A stretch of DNA of 64,000 nucleotides. Origin: Geodermatophilus sabuli. Lineage in GTDB: Bacteria > Actinomycetota > Actinomycetes > Mycobacteriales > Geodermatophilaceae. The stretch is from positions 62,001-126,000 of the forward strand of contig NZ_JAAGWF010000019.1 in the NCBI RefSeq assembly GCF_010686765.1, written 5' to 3'. How positions within the stretch are numbered: the stretch's first letter is position 1; each line of letters begins with the position of its first letter. A program made the position numbers and the translations under genes. The notes below the pieces were generated by a model. That model made no database searches, was not told the DNA's origin, and saw nothing but the letters and a program-made list of their open reading frames with translations. This document shows positions 25,904 to 34,672 of this stretch, piece by piece.

Positions 25904-27810
25904 GCCCGCCCGTCCCCGGCCTGGCCCCTGCGCCGGCCGGCCAGCACGGCATGCGCCGCGCGCCGGCCCTCGAGCACCGCCTCGAGCACGGTGCGCGGCG
26001 CGACGACGTCGCCGGCCGGCAGCGCGCCGGGCGGGACGTCGCCGGGCAGGCCGGGCCCGGCGTCGACCAGCACGGCGCAGGGGACCCGGACCTCCGCGCC
26101 GGTCCAGCGATCGGCCAGCACCGCGCCACCGCCGTCGACCGACCGCAGGACCCGCCCGGGCTCGCGCCGCACCCCGGCGCGCAGCAGCCGGGTGTTGGCC
26201 GGGGCGAGGTCACCGGCCAGCCGGACGCCGACGACCTCGTCGGGCGTCACGACGGTGACCGGCCGGCCGGACGCCGCCAGCAGCTCGGCCACGCCCACCC
26301 CCACCGGACCGCCCGCCGGGTCGTGCACGACCACCGGCCCCGGAGACAGCTCGGCGCCGGCCAGGACGTCGGCGGCCGACACCACGCAGGCGCCCGCCAG
26401 CGGTCGCGGGCGCCCGCCGGTGGCGACGACGTCGGCGTCGCGCGCGCCGTCGGCGCCGAACCGCACGCGCACGCCCAGCCGGGCGCACTCCCCCGCCAGC
26501 CACGCGGCGAGGTCGGTGAACCGTGCCCGACCCGGCAGCGCGGCGACCAGGTGCAGGGCGCCCCCGAGCCGGTCGGAGCGCTCCACCAGCGAGACCTCGA
26601 CCCCCGCCGCGGCCAGCACGCGGGCGGCCTCCAGCCCGGCCGGCCCGCCCCCGGCGACGACGACCCCCCACCCGAGCCCGGAGTGGCCTCCGTGGCCACG
26701 AAGGCCGTTCCGGGGGTCGGGGTCCTCGGTCTCGTGCCCGCTGCCCGGGTCCGCGACGCAGCTGACCAGCGGGTTGCGCACGTCGCGCACCTGGCAGGCC
26801 TGGTTGCACAGCGTGCACGGGCGCACCGGGAGGCCGCTCCGGGCCTTCGTCACCAGATCGGCGTCGGCGATCTGCGCGCGGGTCATCTCGACGGCGTCGG
26901 CCACCCCGTCGTCGAGCGCCCGCTGCGCGTCGGGGACGTCGACCACCGAGCCCTGCAGCGCCACCGGCGTCCCGCCGGCCGCCGCGCGCACCGCCCGGGT
27001 GAGCCCGGTGTTGAAGCCCGGCGGGGTGTGCCCGTCGGGCCGGTAGGACGACGTCGCGAGCCCGCTGCCGCGGACGACGACCAGCAGGTCGACCAGGGGC
27101 GCCAGCTCCGCGGCGACCGCCACCGCGGCGGACGGTGTGATCCCCGCCCAGGGCGCCTCCTCGTCGCAGGACAGCCGCAGGGCCAGCACCCGCCCGGCAC
27201 CCAGTTCCGCCCGGATGGCGGCCAGCACCCGGCGGAGCAGGAGCAGCCGGTCGGTGCCGTACGCGTCGGTGCGGGTGTTGGTCAGCCCGGAGGCGAACTG
27301 GCGGAGCAGCGAGCGGGCGCCGGCGTCGACCTCCACGCCGTCCACGCCGGCGGTCACCGCGGTCGTGGCGGCGGCCCGGAACCCGTCGACGAGCGCGTCG
27401 ACCTCCGGCTGCCCCATCTCGGCCGGGACCTCGCGGGTGGCCACGTCCGGCACCGGGGAGGGCGCCCACAGCGCGGCCTGCGTGTACGCGGAGCTGCCCT
27501 GGCCGCCGGTGTGACCGAGGCCGGCCAGGACCAGCGCCCCGTGCGGGCGGCAGGCGGCGACGACGGCGGCCCAGCCGGGACCGCAGTCGGCGGCCAGCGG
27601 CGCCCGCTCGTAGGGCCAGTCCGAGGGGTGCACCGACGCCGTCTCGGTGACGACGATCCCGCACCCCCCGGCGGCCCGGCGGGCGTAGTAGGCCACGTGC
27701 CGCTCGGACAGGGCCCGGCGCCGGCCGAGGTTGGTCTCGTGCGGGCCGAACAGCACCCGGGAGGGCGCCGTCCGGCCCGCGAGGACCAGCGGGTCGAGGA
27801 GGCCCGTCAG
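25900..27810 (-). CDS. FadH/OYE-type oxidoreductase, mycofactocin-associated type 1, probable CTG start
   Basis: 636 residues with the same layout as the type 2 paralogue: OYE TIM barrel (LLDPLVLAGRTAPSRVLFGPHETNLGRRRAL), 4Fe-4S ligands C332, C335, C339 and C351 (CTLCNQACQV...C), then FAD domain (VVVAGGGPAGLEAARVLA). The active-site turn reads GLGHTGGQG. No ATG, GTG or TTG lies at the expected start; a CTG at 27810 overlaps the mftC TGA as CTGA, in the place where ATGA/GTGA would be normal. The linker DPRNGLRGHGGHSGLGWG comes from a palindromic repeat. It occupies the slot directly after mftC where mftD usually is. Confidence 0.75.
   Translation of the reverse strand: MTGLLDPLVLAGRTAPSRVLFGPHETNLGRRRALSERHVAYYARRAAGGCGIVVTETASVHPSDWPYERAPLAADCGPGWAAVVAACRPHGALVLAGLGHTGGQGSSAYTQAALWAPSPVPDVATREVPAEMGQPEVDALVDGFRAAATTAVTAGVDGVEVDAGARSLLRQFASGLTNTRTDAYGTDRLLLLRRVLAAIRAELGAGRVLALRLSCDEEAPWAGITPSAAVAVAAELAPLVDLLVVVRGSGLATSSYRPDGHTPPGFNTGLTRAVRAAAGGTPVALQGSVVDVPDAQRALDDGVADAVEMTRAQIADADLVTKARSGLPVRPCTLCNQACQVRDVRNPLVSCVADPGSGHETEDPDPRNGLRGHGGHSGLGWGVVVAGGGPAGLEAARVLAAAGVEVSLVERSDRLGGALHLVAALPGRARFTDLAAWLAGECARLGVRVRFGADGARDADVVATGGRPRPLAGACVVSAADVLAGAELSPGPVVVHDPAGGPVGVGVAELLAASGRPVTVVTPDEVVGVRLAGDLAPANTRLLRAGVRREPGRVLRSVDGGGAVLADRWTGAEVRVPCAVLVDAGPGLPGDVPPGALPAGDVVAPRTVLEAVLEGRRAAHAVLAGRRRGQAGDGRA
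26685..26706. repeat. Palindromic repeat inside the type 1 OYE gene
   Basis: GGCCTCCGTGGCCACGAAGG plus CC: the 22-base palindromic core with one mismatched pair. It is read in frame in the linker between the iron-sulfur and FAD domains. Same family as the mftF copies and 54541-54562. Confidence 0.7.
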
Positions 27811-29042
27811 CTCAGCTGCAGCCCGGCGAGCGGCGACTCGTCGCAGATCTTGGCCGGGGGGATGGTGGGGATCCCGAGCAGCGTCGGCTGCCCGCGCACC
27901 GGGCCCTTGTGCGAGTGGTCGATGTGGCTCTTCGGCGTGATCAGCTCGAGGTCGCGGGCGGCCAGCGCCGTCTCGCCGTAGCCCTGCACGCACTCGGGGT
28001 CGGGACCGTCGAGCGGGAGGCCGGTGAAGAACTTGGCCGCCATGCAACCGCCCCGGCAGGCGTCGAAGTGCGCGCACTTGGTGCACGCACCGCCGGTCTG
28101 CGGGTTGCGCAGGTCGGCGAACAGCTCGCTCTGCTGCCACACCCGCTGGAAGCCACCCTCGTCGCGGACGTTCCCGGCGAGGAAGTTCTCGTGGATGGCG
28201 AACGGGCAGGCGTAGACGTCACCGACCGGGTCGATCAGGCAGACCACCCGACCGGCGCCGCACAGGTTCAGCCCCGGCAGGGCCTCGCCGAACGCGGACA
28301 GGTGGAAGAACGAGTCACCGGTGAGCACGTTGTCGCCGTTGGCCAGCAGCCAGGAGTACAGGTCCTTCTGCTGCTGCTGGGTCGGGTGCAGCTGGTCCCA
28401 GACGTCCGCCCCGCGACCGGACGGCCGCAGTCGGGTGATCCGCAGCTGGGCGCCGTAGGAGTCGGTGAGCGCCTTGAACTCGTCGAGCTGGCCGGCGTTC
28501 TCCCGGGTGACGACGACGGAGACCTTGAAGTCCTTCATCCCGGCCTCGGCCAGGTTCTCCAGGGCCGTGATCGCGGTGGCGTACGAGCCGATGCCGCGGA
28601 CCCGGTCGTTGACCTCCGCGGTCGCGCCGTCCAGGGAGATCTGCACGTCGACGTAGTCGGTGCGGGCCAGCTGCTGGGCCCGCTCGCGGTTGAGCTTCAC
28701 GCCGTTGGTGGAGAACTTGACGCCGACGTCGTGGCCGATGGCGTAGTCGAGCAGGTGCCAGAAGTCCGGCCGCACGGTGGGCTCGCCGCCGCCGACGTTG
28801 ACGTAGAAGACCTGCATCCGCTGCAGCTCGTCGATGACCGCCTCGGCCTCGGCGGTGGAGAGCTCCCGCGGGTCACGCCGTCCGGAGGAGGACAGGCAGT
28901 GCGCGCACGCCAGGTTGCAGGCGTAGGTGAGTTCCCACGTGAGGCAGATGGGGGCGTCGAGGCCGTACTCGAACTGGTCGATGAGCCGGCCGCCGGTCGG
29001 GCGTTCCGGAGCGGGGCTGCGGGAGGGGAGGACGGCGGTCAT
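27807..29042 (-). CDS. mftC: Mycofactocin radical SAM maturase MftC
   Basis: 411 residues. The radical SAM cluster ligands are C42, C46 and C49 (CNLACAHC), followed by the GGEPTVRPDFWHLL SAM-contact region. The C-terminal SPASM domain has cysteines at NLCGAG, YACPF, GACTKCAHFDACRGGC and PECVQG for auxiliary clusters. MftC decarboxylates and cyclises the C-terminal Val-Tyr of MftA when MftB presents it. The ATG at 29042 overlaps the mftB stop (ATGA), and the gene is full length. The downstream gene is the type 1 OYE, not mftD. Confidence 0.95.
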   Translation of the reverse strand: MTAVLPSRSPAPERPTGGRLIDQFEYGLDAPICLTWELTYACNLACAHCLSSSGRRDPRELSTAEAEAVIDELQRMQVFYVNVGGGEPTVRPDFWHLLDYAIGHDVGVKFSTNGVKLNRERAQQLARTDYVDVQISLDGATAEVNDRVRGIGSYATAITALENLAEAGMKDFKVSVVVTRENAGQLDEFKALTDSYGAQLRITRLRPSGRGADVWDQLHPTQQQQKDLYSWLLANGDNVLTGDSFFHLSAFGEALPGLNLCGAGRVVCLIDPVGDVYACPFAIHENFLAGNVRDEGGFQRVWQQSELFADLRNPQTGGACTKCAHFDACRGGCMAAKFFTGLPLDGPDPECVQGYGETALAARDLELITPKSHIDHSHKGPVRGQPTLLGIPTIPPAKICDESPLAGLQLS

Positions 29043-29416
29043 GGGGTCTCCGGCTGGTCGGCCTGCCTGCCGGGGCCCTCCGCGGGCTCGCGGGGGGTGG
29101 GCGGCAGGGAGGTCCTTGCTTCGATCATGGCGGAGCGGGCGAGGTCGGCCAGCGCCTTGACGTAGGCGGGCCGCTGGGCCTCGGGGACCCCGCAGGCGGT
29201 GAGGGTGGCCAGGGCACTGGGGTGCTCGGCCAGCGCCTCGACGACGGCGACCAGCGTCTTCGACTTCAGGAACGACAGCTTGCGGTTCCCGAAGTGGTAG
29301 ACGAGCGCGCCGAACGGCTCGGGCCGCAGCGCCACCGACCGTGACCGGCGCCAGGGCAGCGACGGGTCGAAGGCGGGCGGAGCGCCCGACGGCGGTGCGG
29401 CGCCGGTGTCACCCAT
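29039..29416 (-). CDS. mftB: Mycofactocin peptide chaperone MftB
   Basis: A ~125-residue RiPP recognition element protein. The core PWRRSRSVALRPEPFGALVYHFGNRKLSFLKSKTLVAVVEALAEHPSA is diagnostic of MftB, which binds the MftA leader and hands it to MftC. The start is uncertain: ATG 29416, GTG 29425 and GTG 29464 are in frame. The last lies inside the end of mftA and would overlap it by 16 bases. I use 29416 because homologues are about 95-125 residues, but none has a strong ribosome site and translational coupling to mftA is likely. Confidence 0.9.
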   Translation of the reverse strand: MGDTGAAPPSGAPPAFDPSLPWRRSRSVALRPEPFGALVYHFGNRKLSFLKSKTLVAVVEALAEHPSALATLTACGVPEAQRPAYVKALADLARSAMIEARTSLPPTPREPAEGPGRQADQPETP

Positions 29417-29448
29417 GGGCGTCACCGGCGCCGCGGCGGGGGCGTCGA

Positions 29449-29562
29449 TCAGTACACCCCGCACATGCCGTCGATGGAGACCTCCTCGACGAGCGACTCC
29501 TCGACCAGGGTCTCCTCGGCGGCGGGCGCCTCGGCGACCTGCGTCTCTGTGGTGTCGGGCAT
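29449..29562 (-). CDS. mftA: Mycofactocin precursor peptide MftA
   Basis: A 37-residue RiPP precursor: MPDTTETQVAEAPAAEETLV, then EESLVEEV, then SIDGMCGVY. The acidic leader and the invariant IDGMCGVY C-terminus identify MftA. The final Val-Tyr is the part converted by MftC into the cofactor core and cut out by MftE. A GGGAGG ribosome site lies 6 bases before the ATG at 29562. It is the first gene of the mftA-mftB-mftC unit and is divergent from mftR. Confidence 0.95.
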   Translation of the reverse strand: MPDTTETQVAEAPAAEETLVEESLVEEVSIDGMCGVY

Positions 29563-29605
29563 GGGGCCTCCCTGTGATCGGGGTTACGGAGTGGGGAGGA
29601 GGTTA

Positions 29606-29622
29606 GTGACACCGAGTGCCAC
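29606..29622. promoter_or_regulatory. Imperfect palindrome between mftA and mftR, candidate MftR operator
   Basis: GTGACAC-CGA-GTGCCAC has 7-base arms with one mismatched pair. It lies 44 bases upstream of mftA and 89 bases before mftR in the 148-base divergent gap. MftR is known in mycobacteria to repress the mft genes and to respond to long-chain acyl-CoAs; that this sequence is its site here is inference. Confidence 0.5.
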
Positions 29623-29710
29623 CGGCAAGACGGGGGGTCGGATGCGCTCCGACGGGTGGCCGTCCGCGCGGGCCCACCGGATCGGGGGGCCGGTGTCGCA
29701 AGATGTACCC

Positions 29711-30304
29711 GTGACCGAACTGCTGCCCGACGCGCGGGCCGACACCCGCGCGCGGATCGAGCAGGCCGCCCTCGAGCTGTTCGCCCGCAAGGGGTTCGAG
29801 CAGGTCACGACCGACGAGATCGCCGACGCCGCCGGGATCAGCCGGCGGACCTTCTTCCGCTACTTCGCCACCAAGGCCGACGCGGTGTGGGGCGACTTCA
29901 GCCTGCACGTCGAGCGGCTGGACCGGCTGCTGTCGGCCGCGCGGGCCGAGCAGCCGGTGCTCGCGTCGATCTGCGCGGCCTACGTCGAGGTCAACGACTA
30001 CTCCGCCGGTGACCTCCCGATGCTGCGGCAGCGGATGGCGCTCATCCTGGGCGAGCCGGCGCTGCAGGCGCACTCGCAGGTGCGCTACGCCGACGTGGAC
30101 CGGGTGGTCGCCGAGCACGTGGCGCGGCGGACCGGCGAGAGCCCCGGCGCGCTGCTGCCCCGGCTGGTGGCGACCAGCAGCCGGGCCGCGGCCACGACCG
30201 CCTTCGAGGTGTGGCTGGCCGACGGCACCACCACCCTGGCCGACGACCTGCACGCGGCGTTCGACCAGCTCGCCGCGGGGTTCCCCACCCTGCGCAGCGG
30301 GTGA
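29711..30304 (+). CDS. mftR: TetR-family mycofactocin regulator MftR
   Basis: A 197-residue TetR-family protein divergent from mftA, the standard position of mftR. The helix-turn-helix is FEQVTTDEIADAAGISRRTFFRYFATKADAVWGDF, and the ligand domain includes LRQRMALILGEPALQAHSQVRYADVDRVVAEHVARR, typical of MftR. The GTG at 29711 gives VTELLPDARADTRARIEQAA; an in-frame GTG at 29693 is an alternative. A weak -10-like CAAGAT lies 6 bases before 29711. It likely represses mftA-C and itself. Confidence 0.85.
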   Translation: MTELLPDARADTRARIEQAALELFARKGFEQVTTDEIADAAGISRRTFFRYFATKADAVWGDFSLHVERLDRLLSAARAEQPVLASICAAYVEVNDYSAGDLPMLRQRMALILGEPALQAHSQVRYADVDRVVAEHVARRTGESPGALLPRLVATSSRAAATTAFEVWLADGTTTLADDLHAAFDQLAAGFPTLRSG

Positions 30305-30335
30305 CCCCGGCACCACCGCCACCGACAGGCCACGG

Positions 30336-31538
30336 TCAGGCGCCGAGCCACGCCTCCAGACCGGCCAGCAGCCGGTCGACGTCGGAGTCGTCGCTGTAGG
30401 GCGCCAGCCCGACCCGCAGGCCGCCGGCGTCGCCCAGTCCGAGCCACCGGGACGCCTCGATGGCGTAGAACGAGCCGGCGGGGGCGTTGACCCCGCGGCC
30501 GGCGAGGAAGCGGTGGGCATCGGCGGCGTCCCGGCCGGCGAACGTCATCAGCAGCGTCGGCGTCCGCCGCCGGGCCCGCGACCACACGGTCACCCCGGGC
30601 AGCGCGCGGACGCCGTCCTCGATGCGGTCCCGCAGCCGGTCCTCGTGGGCCTCCAGCGCGGCCAGGCCCGCGACGAGGCGGGCGCGGCGGTCCCCCTCCG
30701 GGCCACCCAGCGCGGCGAGGAAGTCGACGGCCGCGGTGGTGCCCGCCAGCAGCTCGTAGGGCAGGGTGCCCAGCTCGAAGCGCTCGGGGACGGCGTCGGT
30801 GGAGGGCAGCAGCTTGTCCGGGTGCAGCGTCCCCAGCAGGTCCGGGGAGGCGATCAGGCAACCGCAGTGCGGGCCGAGGAACTTGTACGGCGAGCAGGCG
30901 AAGAAGTCCGCACCGAGCGCGGCGACCTCCACCGCGGCGTGCGCGGTGAGGTGGACGCCGTCGACGTGGGTCAGCGCCCCCGCCTCGTGGGCCAGCGCGG
31001 TGACCGCCGCGACGTCCGGACGGGTGCCGATGAGGTTCGACGCGCCGGTGACCGCGACCAGCCGGGTCCGCGGCGAGAGCACCTCCGCCACGGCCTCCGG
31101 GGGGAGTTCGCCGGTGGCGGGGTCGAAGGCCGCCCAGCGCACGGTGGCGCCCCGGGCCCGCGCGGCCTGCACCCACGGCCGGACGTTCGCGTCGTGGTCC
31201 AGCCGCGTCACCACGACCTCGTCGCCCGGTCCCCAGCCGGCCGAGAGCGCGCGGGACAGGTCGTAGGTCAGCGCGGTCATGCTCCGCCCGAAGACCACCC
31301 CGCCCGGATCACCGGCCACCAGGTCGGCGACCGCGCGGCGGGCACCCAGGACGAGGTCGTCGGTGTTGCGCTCGGCCTGCGTCACGTGGCCGCGGTTGGC
31401 CGTGGGCGCGGTCATGGCGGCGGCCACCGCGGCGGCGACCGGCTCGGGCACCTGGGAGCCGCCGGGACCGTCGAAGTGGGCGCTCCCGGCGCGCAGGGCG
31501 GGGAAGGCGGACCGGACGGCGTCGACGTCGTAGCTCAT
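30336..31538 (-). CDS. Cysteine desulfurase-like class V aminotransferase
   Basis: A 400-residue fold-type I PLP enzyme. HVDGVHLTAHAAVEVAALGADFFACSPYKFLGPHCG contains the PLP aspartate and the Schiff-base lysine (PYKFLG), with the RLDHDANVRPW segment earlier. It matches the cysteine desulfurase-like family (TIGR01976 type) rather than IscS/SufS, so the reaction is uncertain. The ATG at 31538 gives MSYDVDAVRSAFPAL, the normal start, but the frame stays open another 50 codons to a GTG at 31688 and encodes a hydrophobic helix YWLVAALSVAVLIVLPALP. It converges on mftR with 31 bases between the stops. Confidence 0.8.
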   Translation of the reverse strand: MSYDVDAVRSAFPALRAGSAHFDGPGGSQVPEPVAAAVAAAMTAPTANRGHVTQAERNTDDLVLGARRAVADLVAGDPGGVVFGRSMTALTYDLSRALSAGWGPGDEVVVTRLDHDANVRPWVQAARARGATVRWAAFDPATGELPPEAVAEVLSPRTRLVAVTGASNLIGTRPDVAAVTALAHEAGALTHVDGVHLTAHAAVEVAALGADFFACSPYKFLGPHCGCLIASPDLLGTLHPDKLLPSTDAVPERFELGTLPYELLAGTTAAVDFLAALGGPEGDRRARLVAGLAALEAHEDRLRDRIEDGVRALPGVTVWSRARRRTPTLLMTFAGRDAADAHRFLAGRGVNAPAGSFYAIEASRWLGLGDAGGLRVGLAPYSDDSDVDRLLAGLEAWLGA

Positions 31539-31818
31539 CGACGCCGAGCATGCCGGGTCAGCGAGCGGTCCCGCCTCCCGGGGGCGCCAGCGGCGCGCCC
31601 CCCGCTCGAGCCGGCGCGGGAGCGCCGGCAGCACGATCAGCACGGCCACGGAGAGCGCGGCGACCAGCCAGTACCCGGGGGGGAGCACCCACCAGGGGAG
31701 CGGGGCAACCCGGCGTTCAGCCCGCCGTGCCGGGGCGACGGGGGTGGCCCCCGGCCAGCCGGGTCACCCGTCAGGGACCGCCGCCGCTGCAGGGCACCGT
31801 CGACCGCCCCCGGACGCG

Positions 31819-33255
31819 TCAGGAGGCGGACCGGACGATCCGGTCCGGGCGGACGACGACCGCGCTCGCCCGGCCCCGTCGCAGCCAGCCGGTCAGCGCG
31901 CCGTCCACGTCCCACACCTCGATCTCCGCGCCGTCCTCCGGCCGCACCGCCAGCCGCCCGGGGGCGAGCAGCCGCAGCCGCGCCGTCCCCGGCCCGAGGA
32001 CGTCGTCCACCACCATCGCCCGCCCCTCGACGACGACGGGGACCCGCGGCAGCAGCGTGCCGGCCAGTCGCCGTCCCGCCCGGCCGCGGCGCACCACCAG
32101 CGGTCCCCGCCGCAACGGCGGGGTCCGGCTGTCGACGGCGAAGGCGGCAAGGGCCGGCACCCGGCCGACGGCGGCGAGCACCCCGCGCCGCAGCACCGCG
32201 GCGCTCCGCCCGCCGCCGGTCATCAGCCGCCCGACCAGCAGCGCCAGCCGCACCATCGCCCGCGCGTGCGGCTCCCGTTCCGCGCGGTGGGTGTGCAGCA
32301 GCCGCTCGTGGGCGGCGCCGGAGAGCACCGCGGTCAGCTTCCACGCCAGCTGGTGGACGTCGCGGAGGCCCAGGCCGAGCCCCTGGCCGATGAACGGCGG
32401 GGTCAGGTGGGCCGCGTCGCCGGCGAGCAGCACCCGGCCCTCGTGCCAGCGGTCGGCGACCTGGGCCCGGTAGACGTACTCCGCCACCCGCACCACCTCG
32501 GCACCGGCCGCACCGTACGGGGCGAGCAGCGCGGGCAGCGGGGCCGTCGCGGCGGTCTCCCCGGGCAGGAGCCGGAACTCCCACCGGTACCGGTCCGCGG
32601 CCACGGGCATGAACGTCGCCGCCCGCCGCGGGTCGCAGACCTGGGAGACGCCGGGCCACGTGCCCAGCGCGGGTGCGCGGAGGTCGGCGACCAGCCAGCG
32701 GTCGGGGCGGCCCAGGTCGCGCATGCGGGCGCCGATCAACCGCCGGACGGTGCTGCCCGCGCCGTCGCACCCGAGCACCGCGGGGGTGCGCACCGTCGAC
32801 CGCTTCCCCGAGGGCCGGTCGACGACGGTGAGCCCGACGGCGTCGTCCTGGGTGAGCCCGACGACCTCGGTGCCGGTCCGGAGCGTGATGAGCGGGTGGC
32901 GGCCGACAGCGTCGAGCAGCACCTGCTCGAGGTCGGGCTGGTGGAACATCGACCCCTGCGGCCAGCCGTGGGTCCCTCCGGCGGGGTCGCGGCGGAACTC
33001 GGCGAGGGTCCGCAGCCGGCCGTCGAGCAGCCGCAGCCCGCGCATCGGCCGGCTCACCGCGAGGAACTCCTCGGCGACCCCGGCATCGGCCAGCACCCGC
33101 AGCACCTCGTCGTCCAGGTGCACGGCGCGGGGGCCCGCGTAGGGCTCCGGTTGCCGCTCCAGGACCAGCACCTCGAGCCCGCGCCGGGCCAGCAGCAGCG
33201 CCGCGGTCAGCCCGACCGGCCCCGCGCCGACGACCACGACCGGACCGGCTGCCAC
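31819..33255 (-). CDS. FAD-dependent aromatic monooxygenase (MhpA/PHBH-like)
   Basis: A 478-residue class A flavoprotein hydroxylase. It has the FAD motif VVVVGAGPVGLTAALLLARRG at the N-terminus, the DG fingerprint LGCDGAGSTVRRLIG, and GRVLLAGDAAHLTPPFIGQGLGLGLRDVHQLAWKL (GD motif). This matches 3-(3-hydroxyphenyl)propionate hydroxylase and related phenol or polyketide hydroxylases. It uses NAD(P)H and O2 to hydroxylate an aromatic ring. The GTG at 33255 has GGGAG 10 bases upstream; a GTG at 33264 is also in frame. It is divergent from the alcohol dehydrogenase gene. The substrate is unknown. Confidence 0.8.
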   Translation of the reverse strand: MAAGPVVVVGAGPVGLTAALLLARRGLEVLVLERQPEPYAGPRAVHLDDEVLRVLADAGVAEEFLAVSRPMRGLRLLDGRLRTLAEFRRDPAGGTHGWPQGSMFHQPDLEQVLLDAVGRHPLITLRTGTEVVGLTQDDAVGLTVVDRPSGKRSTVRTPAVLGCDGAGSTVRRLIGARMRDLGRPDRWLVADLRAPALGTWPGVSQVCDPRRAATFMPVAADRYRWEFRLLPGETAATAPLPALLAPYGAAGAEVVRVAEYVYRAQVADRWHEGRVLLAGDAAHLTPPFIGQGLGLGLRDVHQLAWKLTAVLSGAAHERLLHTHRAEREPHARAMVRLALLVGRLMTGGGRSAAVLRRGVLAAVGRVPALAAFAVDSRTPPLRRGPLVVRRGRAGRRLAGTLLPRVPVVVEGRAMVVDDVLGPGTARLRLLAPGRLAVRPEDGAEIEVWDVDGALTGWLRRGRASAVVVRPDRIVRSAS

Positions 33256-33408
33256 ACCGACCACTCTCCCAGCGGGTCGGAGGTCCGTGGCACGAACGTT
33301 GCAAGCGGCTTCCATGACTGTGACCGGCGCCATAACGTGCGGGGACGACCATGCGCTCGTGCATGTCCCGACGAGCCCTCGACGACGAGGGCGAGCAGGA
33401 GGTCCACC

Positions 33409-34536
33409 GTGCCCGTGAACACCCGCGGAGCGATTCTGCGTTCCGCCCCTGGGAAGTGGGAGGTCGTCGACCTCGTCGCCGACGACCCCCAGCCCGGCGA
33501 GCTCCAGGTCAAGCTGGCGGCCTCCGGGCTGTGCCACTCCGACGACCACGTGGCCACCGGTGACATGCCGGTCGGCAAGTACCCCTTCCTCGGGGGCCAC
33601 GAGGGTGCCGGCGTCGTGACCGCGGTCGGCCCCGGCACGAAGGGCTTCTCGGAGGGCGACCACGTCGTCTTCTCCTTCCTGCCCGGCTGCGGCCGCTGTC
33701 GCTACTGCGCGAACGGCCAGCAGTACATCTGCGACTCGGGCGCCAACCTGCTCGTGGGCTCCCGCTGGGACGACGCGGAGAGCTTCCGCATCCAGACCTC
33801 CGACGGCGCGTCGGTCGGCCAGATGTGCGGCCTGGGCACCTTCGCCGAGGTGACGACGGTCGACGTCCGCTCGACGGTGAAGATCCCCGACGACATCCCG
33901 CTCGAGGTCGCCTGCCTCGTCGGCTGCGGCGTCGGGACCGGCTGGGGTACCGCCGTGCAGGCCGGTGAGGTGCGGGCCGGCGACACGGTGATCGTCATGG
34001 GCATCGGCGGCATCGGCATCAACGCCGTCCAGGGCGCCGCGCACGCGGGCGCCAGCCACGTCATCGCCGTCGACCCGGTCGCGTTCAAGCGCGAGAAGGC
34101 GCAGGAGTTCGGCGCCACGCACTCCTTCGCCAGCATCGAGGAGGCCGCCGAGTTCGGCCGCAGCGTCACCAACGGCCAGGGCGCGGACAAGGCGCTGGTC
34201 ACCGTCGGGGTGCTGAAGGGCGAGCACGTGGCCCAGGCGTTCGAGGCGATCGGCAAGGGCGGCCGGGTCGTCATCACGGGGCTCGGCGACCTCACCGACG
34301 TGGGCATCCCGATCAACCCCAGCATGCTGGCGCTGTTCACCAAGGAGATCCGCGGCGCCCTGTTCGGCGACCAGAACCCCAGCTCGGACATGCTGAAGAT
34401 GCTGCGGCTCTACCAGGAGGGGAAGCTCAAGCTCGACGAGCTGATCACCAACCGGTACGAGCTGGACGACATCAACCAGGGCTACGAGGACCTGCACGCC
34501 GGCAAGAACCTCCGCGGCGTCATCGTCTACGACTGA
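33409..34536 (+). CDS. NDMA/mycofactocin-dependent zinc alcohol dehydrogenase
   Basis: A 375-residue medium-chain dehydrogenase. The catalytic zinc ligands are C42 (GLCHSDDH) and H64-E65 (GGHEGAG), with the third cysteine in CLVGCGVGTGWG. The structural zinc is bound by C94, C97, C100 and C108. The Rossmann motif is VMGIGGIGINAVQ. The sequence belongs to the NDMA-dependent (TIGR03989-type) alcohol dehydrogenases, whose NAD is not released and whose electrons are thought to pass to mycofactocin. The GTG at 33409 follows an AGGAGG site. Its place next to the mft genes fits a role as a client enzyme. Confidence 0.85.
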   Translation: MPVNTRGAILRSAPGKWEVVDLVADDPQPGELQVKLAASGLCHSDDHVATGDMPVGKYPFLGGHEGAGVVTAVGPGTKGFSEGDHVVFSFLPGCGRCRYCANGQQYICDSGANLLVGSRWDDAESFRIQTSDGASVGQMCGLGTFAEVTTVDVRSTVKIPDDIPLEVACLVGCGVGTGWGTAVQAGEVRAGDTVIVMGIGGIGINAVQGAAHAGASHVIAVDPVAFKREKAQEFGATHSFASIEEAAEFGRSVTNGQGADKALVTVGVLKGEHVAQAFEAIGKGGRVVITGLGDLTDVGIPINPSMLALFTKEIRGALFGDQNPSSDMLKMLRLYQEGKLKLDELITNRYELDDINQGYEDLHAGKNLRGVIVYD

Positions 34537-34540
34537 TAGA

Positions 34541-34593
34541 GGACCCCGTCCTCCTCACCCCTCGCACGCTCGGGGTGAGCCTCTGGACGGGGC
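34541..34593 (+). repeat. Stop-proximal hairpin repeat, copy B
   Basis: It starts 4 bases after the dehydrogenase stop: GGACCCCGTCCTCC, CACCCC-TCGCACGCT-CGGGGTG, then CTGGACGGGG. Outer arms CCCCGTCC/GGACGGGG and inner arms CACCCC/GGGGTG pair. Same family as 9047-9103 and 37173-37220; it probably ends or attenuates the transcript before moxR. Confidence 0.7.
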
Positions 34594-34672
34594 CACGGCC
34601 ACGGGCGTCCGGGGCGTTCCCTTCGGGGGGCGCCCCGGTCGCGCGTCCCCACCACATCGAGGAGCACAACCC

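Noticed and set aside
18735..26706. The GGCCTTCGTGGCCACGAAGG palindromes as insertion-sequence ends or integron sites
   Set aside because: There is no transposase or integrase nearby, no target duplication is visible, and the copies are read through in frame.
31744..33408. A very long rightward open frame leading into the alcohol dehydrogenase gene
   Set aside because: It lies opposite the FAD monooxygenase, its translation is low-complexity, and a clear AGGAGG-preceded GTG at 33409 starts the real protein.
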